A stretch of DNA of 64,000 nucleotides from Struthio camelus. Taxonomy: Eukaryota; Chordata; Aves; Struthioniformes; Struthionidae. This document shows, piece after piece, positions 1 through 10,900 of this stretch. How positions within the stretch are numbered: the first letter of the stretch is position 1; each line of letters opens with the position of its first letter. The notes under the pieces were generated by a model that was given only the letters and a program-made list of their open reading frames with translations, did not search any database and had not been told where the DNA came from. The DNA lies in assembly GCF_040807025.1 (NCBI RefSeq), contig NC_090952.1, positions 24,921,068-24,985,067 of the forward strand, in the 5' to 3' direction. Both the position numbers and the translations under genes were made by a program.

Positions 1-779
1 CCCCAGCGGGAGCAGGAGGCTGCAGCCGCGGGAGGAAGGGATGGCTCTCCCTCGAAGGTGCCGTTCCCTCCACGGGTTTGTGTTTCGTGACGCTGCTGCT
101 AGGATCCCGCGGCCGCAGACAGCTCTCGCGGTTGTCCCGGCCGGACCCTCGCAGAGCAGCCACCTGGCCGATTGTCTGGGCTGAGAGGCTTCGTGGGCTG
201 CAAAAGGGATTTTTTTTTTTTTTGTCCGTTCCATCAAAGTAAGTGCAAAACAAAGGACATTTTAGAGCACGTGATTTCTCCAGCCTCTGCTGGGCGTACC
301 ACGATCCTCCACGTGCCAAACAGGCAACGCGTAGCAGAGGGGACTTGCAGGGTGGGAGCACGGGTCTGCCTGGGCTGTGCTCTGACTGCCGGGCTGTTTA
401 ACTCCTTCTCAGTAAAACCCTCCTTGCAGAGGTCGGGCTGGCAGAGCACAGGCCGGACAACTCCAGGGCTTGCAGCAGCCGCGGGCAGTCTTTCACAAGC
501 TCGAGTTCGCCTTTGTTGCACCAGGACGCAGCAACCGCTGTGCCAGAATGGGGACCGCTCTCTACCCGAGACCAAGGCGCTGCTCTCTACGAGCAGAAGA
601 GGTCAAGGCCCTCACAGGCGTGGATCAGAAGCAAAAGAGATGGTGGAGAGCTAGTTAAAGGAGAAAAATAGCCGTGCTATCAACTGCCAGCTTGGCAGAG
701 AGGCAGCAGCAAGGGCTGAGGCAAGCAAAAGTCAGCCAGATCTGCATGCAGAGCAGCCCAGGATGGCCGGCTGATGTGG
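1..779. other. intergenic stretch, no supported gene
   Basis: Mixed-composition DNA with a T homopolymer near 210-222. Short open frames exist on both strands, but none has a recognisable domain, a splice structure or a codon pattern that separates it from chance. Nothing further could be assigned. Confidence 0.5.
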
Positions 780-1385
780 TGAGTGTGCATGCGTGCACCG
801 TGGTCTGTGCGTGCACGCACCACGGTCTGTGCGTGCGCTATGGGCTGTGCATGCGTGCACCACGGTCTGTGTGTGCATGCACTGCCGTCTGTGCATGCAC
901 CATGGGCTGTGCATGTGTGCACCATGGGCTGTGTGTGCACGCACCACAGTCGGTGCGTGCACCATGGGCTGTGCATGTGTGCCCCGTGGTCTGTGTGTGC
1001 ACGCACTGTAGCCTATGCATGCACTATGGGCTGTGCACGCATGCACCGCAGTCTGTGCGGGCACTATGGGCTGTGCATCCGTGCACCATGGTCCGTTTGT
1101 GCACACACTGCAGTCTGTGCATGCACTATGGGCTGTGCACCGTGCTCCGTGTGTGCATGCACCGCAGTCTGTGCATGCACTATGGGCTGTGCATGCGTGC
1201 ACCGTGGTCTGTGTGTGCACACACTGCAGTCTGTGCGTATACTGTGAGCTGTGCATGTGTGCACCGTGGTCCGTGTGCACCGTGGTCCGTGCATGCGTGC
1301 TTTGTAGTCCGTGCACGCAGGCGCCACGGCCTTTGCACGCATACACTTTGCACAGTCTGTGCGTGCACCACGGTCTGTGCAGAGC
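780..1385. repeat. TG/CA-rich minisatellite, about 18- and 22-bp units
   Basis: Imperfect tandem array built from units like CTGTGCATGCGTGCACCATG, with shorter versions lacking one GCGT step. Cores alternate between CCATGG, CCACGG, CCGTGG and CTATGG. Long stretches are strict purine-pyrimidine alternation (GTGCATGCGTGCAC), a sequence class able to form Z-DNA. The unit has few stop codons on either strand, so several open frames rich in Cys, His and Ala run through it on both strands. Those are repeat artefacts. No transposon ends flank the array. Confidence 0.9.
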
Positions 1386-2350
1386 TCACTCCTGACTCAG
1401 CCGGCGGCAGGACGGTCAGGAGAGGCTGTCACCCTGGCCCTGCCCAGGCTCTGCGTGGCCTGCCTACCCCACCAGCAGGTCAATCATCCTCAATTCATGA
1501 TGTTTTGAATATTTTTTCCTGGCTGGCTCTAGCAGGCCAACAAGACAGCAGCTCTGCAGAGAACCAGCTTGTAATTTGAAACAGATTATCAAAATGCTCT
1601 TCTCAAAATACCTGTGAGCTGTACCACCGAGTCTATTTTCAAGCCAAGACAACCACATGGAGAAAGATGTGACCAGGGGGCTTTAATTAGAAGATAAAAC
1701 CTGCCATTAAAGCTAGGTGCTGGGTGGAAATTGCTACATTTTCACATTCTGTTTATGGCTACATTCTGTTATCGCCTTGCTTTAAAAATGCTGTAATTAC
1801 CATCTATTTTTAATGAGCACTGCTGGAGCCGATATAAATACATCACCAGAACATCTTGCAGGCAACGCACAGAAGTCCCCTTTCCCTCCAGAAGTGCTGT
1901 CTTATTCATTTGCATCCTAGATTCGTGACTAGACACATTGAACAGTGTGAGTCAAAGCGCTTCTAAAATGTGATGTTAGATCCCTTGCACCAGACAAGGC
2001 CCCACACGGCCCTCGGTACCTCCAGCGCAACCCTGCGCTCAGACCACACGCGTGGCTGCTGCTGCGTTTCTGGCTTGCTGTGAAAACGTAACAACCCAAG
2101 CAGTGTTACTGTCCACTTTTAGAGGAACATAAAATCCTCCTTTTTTTTCCCCACTTGGGTTGCTTAGCAGTCTGCAGACAGAGACTTGCAGAGGTTTCCT
2201 GTGCCCTTGCTGCCTGAGCCAGCAGCGGTGGGGTTTCTGCTGGCCTCTGCGTATGGAGGGAAAGGCAGCCGTTGCAGCTCCCAGACCTGCAGGAAAAGCC
2301 CCGTGCTTGCCTCTGCACAGTCCCCACAGCTCTGGCATTACTTGCTGGCA
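1386..2350. other. intergenic spacer, AT-rich core, no gene seen
   Basis: The stretch around 1660-1960 is AT-rich with several TAATTA/TTAAT-like homeodomain-type words and little low-complexity sequence. It could be a conserved noncoding element, but this cannot be judged from one genome. No splice-supported exon or RNA gene was recognised. Confidence 0.35.
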
Positions 2351-2351
2351 A

Positions 2352-3180
2352 TGCAGCTTGGGCATTGCACTTAATCTCTGGCATTGCACTGCAGCTCTGG
2401 CATTGCACTGCAGCTCTGGCATTGCACCACGGCTGTGGGATTGCACCACAGCTCTGGCATTGCACTGCAGCTCTGGCATTGCATCGTGGCTCTAGCTTCA
2501 CACCATGGCTGTGCGATTGCACCACAGCTCTGTCATTGCATTGTGGCTCTAGCATCGCACCGCAGCTCTGGCATTGCACCATGGCTGTGGAATTGCACCG
2601 TGGCTGTGGCATTGCACGGCAACTCTGGCATTGCATCATGGCTCTAGCATCGCACCACGGCTGTGGGATTGCACTGCAGCTCTGGCATTGCACCATGGCT
2701 GTGGAATTGCACCGTGGCTGTGGGATTGCACCGCAGCTCTGGCATTGCATCGTGGCTCTAGCTTCGCACCATGGCTGTGCGATTGCACCGCGGCTCTGTC
2801 ATTGCACCGCAGCTCTGGCATTGCATCATGGCTCTGGCATTGCACCGTGGCTCTGGCATTGAACCACAGCTCTGGCATTGCACTGTGGCTCTGGCATTGC
2901 ACAACAGCTCTGGCTGTGGGATTGCACCGTGGCTCTGGCATTGCACCACGGCTCTGGCATTGCACCGTAGCTGTGGGATTGCACCGCGGCTCTGGCATTG
3001 CACCGCAGCTCTGGCATTGCATCATGGCTCTGGCATCGCACCGTGGCTCTGGCATTGAACCACAGCTCTGGCATTGCACTGTGGCTCTGGCATTGCACAA
3101 CAGCTCTGGCTGTGGGATTGCACCGTGGCTCTGGCATTGCACCACGGCTCTGGCATTGCACCACGGCTCTGGCATTGCTC
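2352..3180. repeat. 19-bp minisatellite with higher-order copies
   Basis: About 43 tandem units of roughly CAGCTCTGGCATTGCACCG. Variant units read CTGTGGGATTGCACC or CTCTAGCATCGCACC. Nineteen is not a multiple of three and the unit lacks stops, so long open frames (up to about 340 residues) appear on both strands and in several frames; these are artefacts. Two larger repeats are visible. A block at about 2467 recurs at about 2733, an offset of 266 bases or exactly 14 units. A block at 2824 recurs at 3020, an offset of 196 bases, or 10 units plus a shared 6-base CTCTGG insertion. Confidence 0.93.
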
Positions 3181-5018
3181 TGCATGCTGCAGCGAGCTGG
3201 GCCCTGGTTATCCAAAGCCTGGCCAGTGCTGTAGGGCAGGACCCTCCCTGCCCGAGGAGAGCTTGGGAACAAGGGGGTCCTCGGCGACTGCTAACACTCA
3301 GACGTCTCCTGGAGCGTTTCCTGACGGTGCTTTGAACATGCGTGCCTGCGGTGGGCTGCAACGTGACGCTGTCTCATCAGCTTCCTCCCCACCCCCAGGA
3401 TTTCCCAGCCTTCGAGGAGGTGCTGGGCCGTCGCAGACAGGCGACAGAGGCGAGCGTTGTGCCCGCCGTCGCAGGGTCCCCCCTCGAGCAAGAGAGAGCG
3501 CCACAGCCTCCATAGGGCTTTGTCTCCTTTCCGTTCTCTCGTCCGGTTTCTCCGTCTCCCCCAGCCCTTCGCGGCTGTTCGATGCCGCCGTCCTAGCGGG
3601 GGCCCCGTCTGGACGCTCCTTTCCCTTTCCACCGCCGTCGACTCGCGAACCAAACGCCCGTTCTTCCCCTCGCGCCTTGCTGCTCAACTCTTCACTTGCG
3701 TTAAGAGCCTCCTGGTTTTCCAGGGACCGAGGTGCTCGGCTGGGACGAGCTCCTGGAAGGCGGCAACGTTGCTGGGACAGCTCTTGCAGGGCGCCGTTGC
3801 TCTCGGGTGACGGCCAGCTCGGCGCAGCCCCGGCGCTCGTTCGCCCGCGAGCGACAGGAGCTTCTTCCGGACCTTCCCCAGCTGCTGCCCCCTGCGCGCC
3901 GGCATCCGCCGCGGGCTGGGGGGGGCGGACGCTCCCTTCTCGCAGTCCGGCGTCCCCGGAGGGTTTTGGGGGGGGGTCAAACATCGCCCTCGCTGTACCC
4001 CGGGGGCGGCATTTAACCCGCGCTCCGGGAACGCGCTGCCGCCCTGCAAACGCCTTGGCTCGGCAAGCCGGGCAACGTCTGCGCCAAGCCGAGGGGGTCT
4101 AAGCTTCCCAGCTCGCGGCGATCCTCCTTCCCGCACGGCTGGCGGATGCGCCGCCGCTCGCTCGGTTTATCCCAGCCCCTCCGGGAACCGCAGCGCCTGC
4201 GACGCCGGCTGCATCTCGGGTTTCTGTCGAAATATTTTGCTTACGGTTTCTGGCTGTCTGAATCCCTCCAGGGTCCCCTGACAACTAACAGCTCCTGCTG
4301 CTGGCGCGGGCCTCCGCCTCCACCAACACGTCCCCCTCTCCGCGCCTTCAGGCCGGGCCACTGAGTTCCTGGCGCTGCTTGACTCTGTTTTGCAGCCGAC
4401 CGGAAAGATGACGGCGCGGGGAGCCCCAGGCGACGCGGGACACGCTGCCGCGAGCGGTGCCCAAGCCCTGCGCAGCCAAGCGGGGCCGCGCGAGACTTGC
4501 CGTTTGGGAAGAGCAGCCCCCCTTCGCCCTGCGGCCGCAGGGCTCCACGCCTGGTCTTCGCTGCTTCAGCTGCAGCTTCGCTGCCAGGGCCGATCCGACC
4601 CGCGCTCTGCCCGAAAGCACCCGTTTGTAGTCTGGAGGCCCCTTCACCAAGAAATCAGACGCCCACGTGCAGAGCTCCGGCTGGGTTTCTGCAGCCCTCT
4701 CTGCCGGCAGTAGCTGGGCCAGGCTGCAGCCTCGGTATGGGCTGACGTGAGCTGTCGCCTTTCCATGCCAAACCCTTTCCCGAAGGTTTTTTTTTTTTCC
4801 TAACGATAAAGCAAGAGTGCACGAAACCGCCTGCAAGGAGCTCGGCCCGCGCCGCAAACGCGGCCGCGAGCCGCCTCGGGAGGAGAGCGAGCGAGCGGGC
4901 AACGGCAGGACTCGTTGGCGCTGGCGTTGTTGCAGGTAGCAGAGGCTGCAACCCTCCCGTGCAGCCGGGCCGGCGCTGCAGAGGCGCTGGGGGCTCCCGG
5001 GGCACCGCTCGCCAGCTC
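3181..5018. other. CpG-rich region without supported coding exon
   Basis: From about 3420 to 5000 the sequence is GC- and CpG-rich and resembles one or more CpG islands. Open frames on both strands overlap each other and have compositions expected of random GC-rich DNA. None resembles a known protein. The first exon of a leftward gene, often noncoding, could lie here or in the CpG-rich stretches up to 7.8 kb. Human synteny would predict PLS3 on the minus strand beyond the left edge, but no PLS3 coding sequence is present. Confidence 0.4.
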
Positions 5019-5523
5019 CCTGTGTCCAGTTCTGGGCTCCCCCGTACAAGAGGGACATGGCACGACTGGAGAGAGTCCAGCGGAGGGCTACGAAGATGAT
5101 GATTGACTGGAGCATCTCTCCTCCGAAGAAAAGCTGAGGGAGCTGGGCCTGTTGGGCCTGGAGAAGAGAAGACTGAGAGGTGACCTGATCAACGTGTACA
5201 AGTATCTGAAGGGGGGGTGTCGAAGGATGGGGCCAGCCTCTTCTCCGTGGTGCCCAGCGACAGGACAAGGGGCAACGGGCAGAAACCGAACCACAGGAAG
5301 GTCCATCTGAACCTGAGAAAAAACTTCTTTCCTGTGAAAAGCTGAGCACTGGACCAGGTTGTCCAGAGAGGCTGTGGAGTCTCCTTCCTTGGAGATGTTC
5401 AAAACCCACCTGGACGCGATCCTGGGCAATGTGCTCTAGGTGGACCCTGCTGGAGCAGGGCGGTTGGACTAGATGATCTCCAGAGGTCCCTGCCAACCTC
5501 GGCCGTTCTCTGATCCTGTGATC
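5019..5523 (+). mobile_element. CR1 LINE, 3' fragment, plus orientation
   Basis: The sequence carries hallmark words of the avian CR1 3' region in consensus order. These are the first-strand 'ctggagagagtccagcggag' segment, 'gagctgggcctgttgggcc', the 'gaagagaag...gagaggtgacctgatcaa' segment, and the tail 'gttggactagatgatctcc' followed by 'agaggtccctgccaacc' and a terminal 'tctgatcctgtgat'. It is 5'-truncated, as is usual for CR1, and moderately diverged. The insertion interrupts the CpG-rich block left of the UIF-like gene. The exact 5' junction is uncertain by tens of bases. Confidence 0.92.
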
Positions 5524-7791
5524 TCGTGGGAGCAACCTCTCAGGACGAGCTCGCAGGTGATCTCTGTGCCGGCGATACGTGGCCTGGGAGAACAGCCGCT
5601 GCCGAAAACGTTCGCCGGGATGTTCAGGTCGGCGGCTGGAGACTTGTTTTGTTAAACCAGTAGAAAAGCGCCTTACCATTTCCTACCGCGGGTTGCTATT
5701 CTGGGTCAAAAAGCAACTGGAATGTCAGGAATGATTAGGAGAGGAACAGAAAACAAAGCCGAGCCCGGGGAATAAATCCATCTCAAGTATCACGCCTATC
5801 CCGCGGCCCTGCCATCGCGGATATAGCGGAGCTAGAAGGGGCACGAAGGAAACAGTCGGAGGCACAAAACAGCTTCCGGACAGCGAACGCTGGGCAAAAA
5901 ACAGGTAATCAAGGGAGAGACTACAGCACCGGTCTAAAAATCGCCAAGGGCATAAAAGACGCTGGCTAAGGAGGGGCTCAGCGTCGGGGGGCACGGGCAA
6001 ACGGACGAAAGCAAACGGCGAAAAGCAACAGCGGAAGAACGCCCCGTCGAACGCCGCCGCACACGGGGCCCCGGCACGGTGGGCTCGGGGCAGAGCGCGG
6101 CGGCCCCCCGCTCCCTAGGCACCGGCCCCGGGCGGGCGCTGCTGCCTTTCCAAACCTCTGAGCCGCCAGCAGCGGTGTTATTTTGCGAAGCCGCAGCAGA
6201 CTGGTTCGGCTGAGCTGAAATAACACGCAAGCGCTCGTTCTTCCCCCCCTCCCCGTCCCCGCCGCGGGCGCCCCGGCGGGGGGCTCGGCCGGCAGCCGGC
6301 TGCTGCCACCTTCCGGGTAGGGGACCGCCGGCCGGCCCGAGCATCCCTGCCTTCCCCCCCCGACCCCGCCGCTCCAAAACCCCGCAGCAGCGAAAACAGC
6401 CCGGCTGCAAAAACAAAACTTGCAGGCGACGGCTAAAAGAATTAAGCCTGGCTGCTTTGAGCTGGCTTTGCTAAGCCACGCCAGCGCCTTCTCCTGCCGG
6501 CGCGCAGCCAGGCCCTGCGCTGCGCCCAACCTCCTGCCCGTCGACGAGGATGATGCGAGCCGTAGTTATTCGGCTTTAACTAAAAGGTGCAGCTTTGACC
6601 GCTAAGTCCTCGGTTTTGCTGTAAGCAGCCCTTAAAGGTAGCACAAGGTGGAAAACCGCTGAAAACCAGCTGCTTGGAGAGCACCAGGGCACGCTCCCAC
6701 CAGCCCGACAGCAGCTGCACCCTCATCTCCTGCCTCGGGGCGACCGGCTCCATCCCTCCCTTGGTCGGGCGCTGCTAACGTCACCAGGCTTCTGTTTGAC
6801 AAGTTGTTGGGTTTTTTTTTTTCCTTTTTATTATCATTTATTCAGTGCGTTGGACTCGTACATCACCGCTTAGTAAACTCCCGAATCCTTATAAAACCAA
6901 CTCCAAGTCCAGCCTCTTGTTAAAGACGCTCGGTGTGAAACGTAAAGCGCCCTGTCAAATATCTACCTTCGCGAGTGCAGCTTAGGGCGCAGCCCCGGGC
7001 TGGGTCCGGCGCGCTCGCGGCGCGTGGGGTGGCAGCGGCGGGGGGAAGACGGATTAGCGACGCAGGGCTGGTGCAGCGCTTAGTTAACAAGTGTCTAGCT
7101 CCAGCTCATGAGCGTCTCAGCCAGTTCTGCTCTGACTGCTCTGCAGCCTGGCCTCCTTCCTGCAAACGCCGCTCCGGTTACGCCGGTGCCCGCGGCAGCG
7201 CGGAGAGCTGCACCTATGAAATCCCGAATGCAGACGTAGCGCGGCATTGGAAAAACCGGGTTTTGGCCCGGCTGCAGGGCCGGGAAAGGCACGCCAAGAG
7301 CGCGCGCTCCGCACCCCGTGCCCGCCGGCAGCGCAGCGGGCAGCGAGAGCAGCCCAAGGCCCGAGCGAGCCGGCGGCGAGAGGCGGCTCCAGCCTCGGGG
7401 TCGTACGCAGCAAGCGTTGAGAGGGCAGGCAGCCCGGCACGCGCCGCGGAGGCAGTGTTCGGGTGCAAGCTGGGGGGGGGGGGACCGGCCGGACAGCAGG
7501 CAACGGCGGCGCCCAGGAAAGGGCTCCCCGCGGGCAGGAGGCGACGCCGCTCCCCGCCGTGTCCCCCTCGCAGCAGCCATCCCGGTAGCCCTGCGGAGCA
7601 CGGGGTGCCCGGAGGGGGGGGGCGAGGGCTGACCGAGCGGGTCGAGCAAATTCGGCTCCGCTCACCCCCCCTCCCTGCACCGCCTGCCCGCTGCCGCCGC
7701 CCGGCCCTCGCTCGCTCACTCGTTCCGGGCGTAAGGAAGGAGACGGCACGTTGCCAAATTAGCTATCTCGGAGGAAATCTATGGATCGAGT
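5524..7791. other. CpG-rich intergenic DNA downstream of the UIF-like gene
   Basis: CpG-dense blocks lie at about 5980-6560 and 7000-7740, separated by more ordinary sequence with a T-run at 6811-6822. Overlapping open frames on both strands (up to 274 codons) have Ala, Arg, Gly and Pro-rich composition expected of CpG islands, and none resembles a known family. The blocks lie beyond the poly(A) signal of the UIF-like gene. They may represent the promoter of a further gene to the left; this is inference. Confidence 0.4.
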
Positions 7792-7797
7792 TTTATT
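7792..7797 (-). terminator. poly(A) signal AATAAA of the UIF-like gene
   Basis: On the minus strand a canonical AATAAA lies 58 bases after the TAG stop at 7856. The sequence context is CTCAATAAAACTCG. This implies an unusually short 3' untranslated region. Additional, more distal sites are possible. Confidence 0.65.
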
Positions 7798-7855
7798 GAG
7801 CTGCCCGTGACGGGGCCGGGCCGCTGCCGGCAGTCCCCGCGCCGAGCGGGCGGCG

Positions 7856-7951
7856 CTATGGCATGGTGACCATCCGGCCAGCGCTCCTGGCCGCTGCAAA
7901 GCGCCGCTTATTCCTCAGACCAGAGAATCTCTCATCCAGCGTCAGGCTGGT
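7856..7951 (-). CDS. UIF-like gene, coding exon 9 (stop codon)
   Basis: The acceptor is ctttcccctgcag. It encodes TSLTLDERFSGLRNKRRFAA followed by a short Arg/Gly tail ending MVTMP and TAG at 7858-7856. LTLDERFSGLRNKR aligns with the FYTTD1 C-terminus MTLNERFGILKEQR. It also resembles the N-terminal MSLNERF motif of another UAP56 partner, CHTOP (recalled), so it probably contributes to helicase or export-complex binding. Confidence 0.92.
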   Translation of the reverse strand, partial: TSLTLDERFSGLRNKRRFAAARSAGRMVTMP

Positions 7952-10900
7952 CTGCAGGGGAAAGGGAGAGCGATTCAGTCCCGAGTCTCACGGCAAAGCG
8001 CGGCCAGACTCGTAGCGGGGTATTGATTAGAGCCCGTCAGTCAGGAGGGCGCGTCACAGCCGGTTAGTCAATTAAACGACTCGTCACACGGAGACAAGGA
8101 GCTCGACAGACTGCGTGCAGCTGGAGAACCTCCCAGCAGCGCCCCGGCCCCGACACACACGGCGTCCTCGGCAAGGACGGGAGCAAGCAGGCGGCATCTG
8201 AGCACGAGACATCCAGTAAAACCCGAGCAGCCGGACAAGAAGCGTCGCCAACGAAGGACGGCGGCGCAGGACTGCGGACCTGCCCCATACTGCAGCGGCA
8301 AACGCGCCACCGCGAAGGTCACCCAAGCACAGAGGGAACCCAGCCCGGAGGGAGCGTTGCGTGTCCCTGAGGAGCAGGGAGCGCCCGGAGCACCAGCGAA
8401 ACGTCCTCCCCCGGCCAGGACCGCTCACAAGGAGCCAGAGCATCATCCTCCCTCTCCGAGCAAGCGCTAGGACAGACCAAGGGGGGCAGCGGCACGGGAA
8501 AAATTAGGCCGAGTCTGTAGTCGCTGAACAGTCTTCTCAGGCGCCTTCAGTTTTGCGAACAAGCTGTCCAGCCAGGCTACAGGATTTTCCTCCCGCCTTA
8601 CAGGAGATAAAGCTAACTGGCAGCCCCGAAAACCTGAGCGTGACGTTAACAGATTAGCGACGTGGCTGCTGCCGGGCGCAAGGTGCCGCGCGTCCCGTCG
8701 GCTATCCTCTACCTGGTTCGCCATCGCGCGGAAGTTGAACCTCAGCAGCACTCCCTTGGGCTGGGGCTTGGCCACCTGCGGCGGGGGCCTGGGGCTCCTC
8801 AGGAAGGGCCGCTTGCCTCCGGGCCTGCGGGAAGCACAGGGCACCTCCATCCGGATCCGTTCCGGCGGCTAAGGCAGCTCGCTCGCTATCGTCTGCAAGC
8901 CGGCTGCGCCTGCTCCGTGCCGCGCGAAATGCCGGCGCAGGCTGAGCTCCAGCGCGGGGGATTTAGCTGCGTCAAAGCCAGCGCGGGATGCTCTTTGGGC
9001 CGGGAGCTGCCAAAGTGCCCTCACCCACCCTCGCTCCCCTCTGCCCTTCCTTCCACCCCTCTCTGGATGCCACCGGCTCAGCAGCCGCTGCGGTCCCACA
9101 GCAGCCAGCTCCCGCGCCCGGCCCGCCAGCATCCCCATTTCCCCATTAGTCTGGATAACGAACAAACAACGAGGTAATTACAGCCTCCTTTCAGATAAGC
9201 CAAGAGCAGAGAGACACCGCTCGCTAACCGTTTGGGGTCTGAGCCTGCTCTCGCCGTAAAAGGAGCAAAGCTGCAGCAGCGCTAAAGGGATTTGCAATGG
9301 CTTTTGCAGGGCTCCCATCCTAACACATCACTGCATTTACTTACGCGCTGGTCTGGCTCGCCTGGGGATTAGCCACAGAAACCGTCAGGACTGCTCCGGG
9401 GCTGGGTTTCACTTGCCACCTGCCAAGACGGAGAAACGTATCCAGCTTTGATTCAAGTGCTAACAAGCAAATCATGTCTGCAGCGTGCCTTTTCCATCAG
9501 TTACCTTCTCATCCTTGGTTGTTTCCCTTCTCCAACTGCATCCATTTGCTGTGAAAAAATAAAAAAAAACAAGTAAAGAATTACCTGTAACGTAAATACA
9601 AGCTACAAGACCTACTTCTATTCACCCGTCCAGGCTTTATTTTCCAGATGCCAGAATATTAAGCTGCATAAAAAGAGCTACTGGCCCTGCCCTGCCAACA
9701 ATTCCCTAGGAATACATTCTGCTAGAGATGGCCATCTCTGCCAGCCGTTTCTGGAAGCAAAGATCCAGCTGGGCACGGGCTGGCAAAACTGAAGGGTTGT
9801 CACCTTCAGCAAGTCACACAGAAGATGTCTCCATACTGACCCCTCTCTGGAAGTTGGCTTTGGAGTAGCGCTGCTGCATCCGCTTCTGCTGGAAGCCTGG
9901 TCCCCTGTTCAGCACGAAAGGCCTGCTGCAAACGGTGGCGGGGAGAGAAAAGGACCTCAGTGAGCGAGATGCCAGGTCTCTCCTGAAGTTTAACGCTGAA
10001 ATATCTAACCGAGTTTGGTGCTAAAAAGCATGTGAAAAGCAAGTTAGGATACATGTTACCAAGTTCAGCCCAACAGGTTTTTCTGCCGCCGAGGAATTTC
10101 AGCAGAACTAGTTTCCCTGCTCAAACGATACAACGACTTTTGTTGGTTCTCAACTATTTCCATTAAAAATGTCATAGAACAGAATTACAGAAAAGATCTG
10201 GCCAGAAGGGACCTCTGGAGGTCATTCAGTCCCTCCTCTGCTCCAAGCAAATAAAGCCAGACGCTGACACTGAGCTTCCTTGGCCCGAGTGTTTTGACGG
10301 TCAGGCAATTTTATCTGAATAGAAACGTCAGCAGGAAGCTTCTGACCCGCTCTCGCACCGCTTCCAGCCGCAGACTCCCACCTTCCCGGCTCCCTGCTCG
10401 GGCAGGGACGCGCCGACCCGCGCTGCCAAACCCAACTCGGAGCACGCAAGGACCGGGACGAGACAGGCACTGAAACTCCGTGGTCCAGGACACGCAAGAA
10501 TCTCAACTGGCCTCAAAATCTACGTGTCTAAGAAGCCAGGAGGAACAGCAGCAGCCTTAGTTTAGAGGTCTTTCGTCTACCGAGCCTGGGAGCCGGGATG
10601 CGGATAGCCTGGGGTGCCGCGGGAAGGAGTCTCTCTCTACCTATCCCTTAAGGCTGGAGCAGGCTGGAATTTACATTTCACGTCTTTATGAAAATTTCAC
10701 CTTTCACAAGCTTTCCCCGTAGTGACAGATGAAAAGTTTAATAAAAGTAGAAACGTCACAGTTTTTGCTCCTTGCTAAAATAAAAGGACGGCTCCGGTAC
10801 CACAAGCAACTCTCTTTTCTATTTGCAAGCGCTCTGCTGCTACGCGCCGGGGTGTTCCTCTCGCACCACGCGACCTCGCCGTGCCGGCAGTTCACAACGG

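Noticed and set aside
674-1579. 301-codon Cys/His/Val-rich frame
   Set aside because: Repeat-encoded from the TG-rich minisatellite; open on both strands.
2106-4102. Cys/His/Trp-rich frames up to 342 codons on both strands
   Set aside because: Products of the 19-bp array and adjacent CpG-rich DNA. The apparent Cys-His patterns are repeat-driven and do not match zinc-finger spacing.
4348-5679. 443-codon minus-strand frame
   Set aside because: Crosses the antisense of a CR1 element and CpG-rich DNA; no family resemblance. Chance frame in GC-rich sequence.
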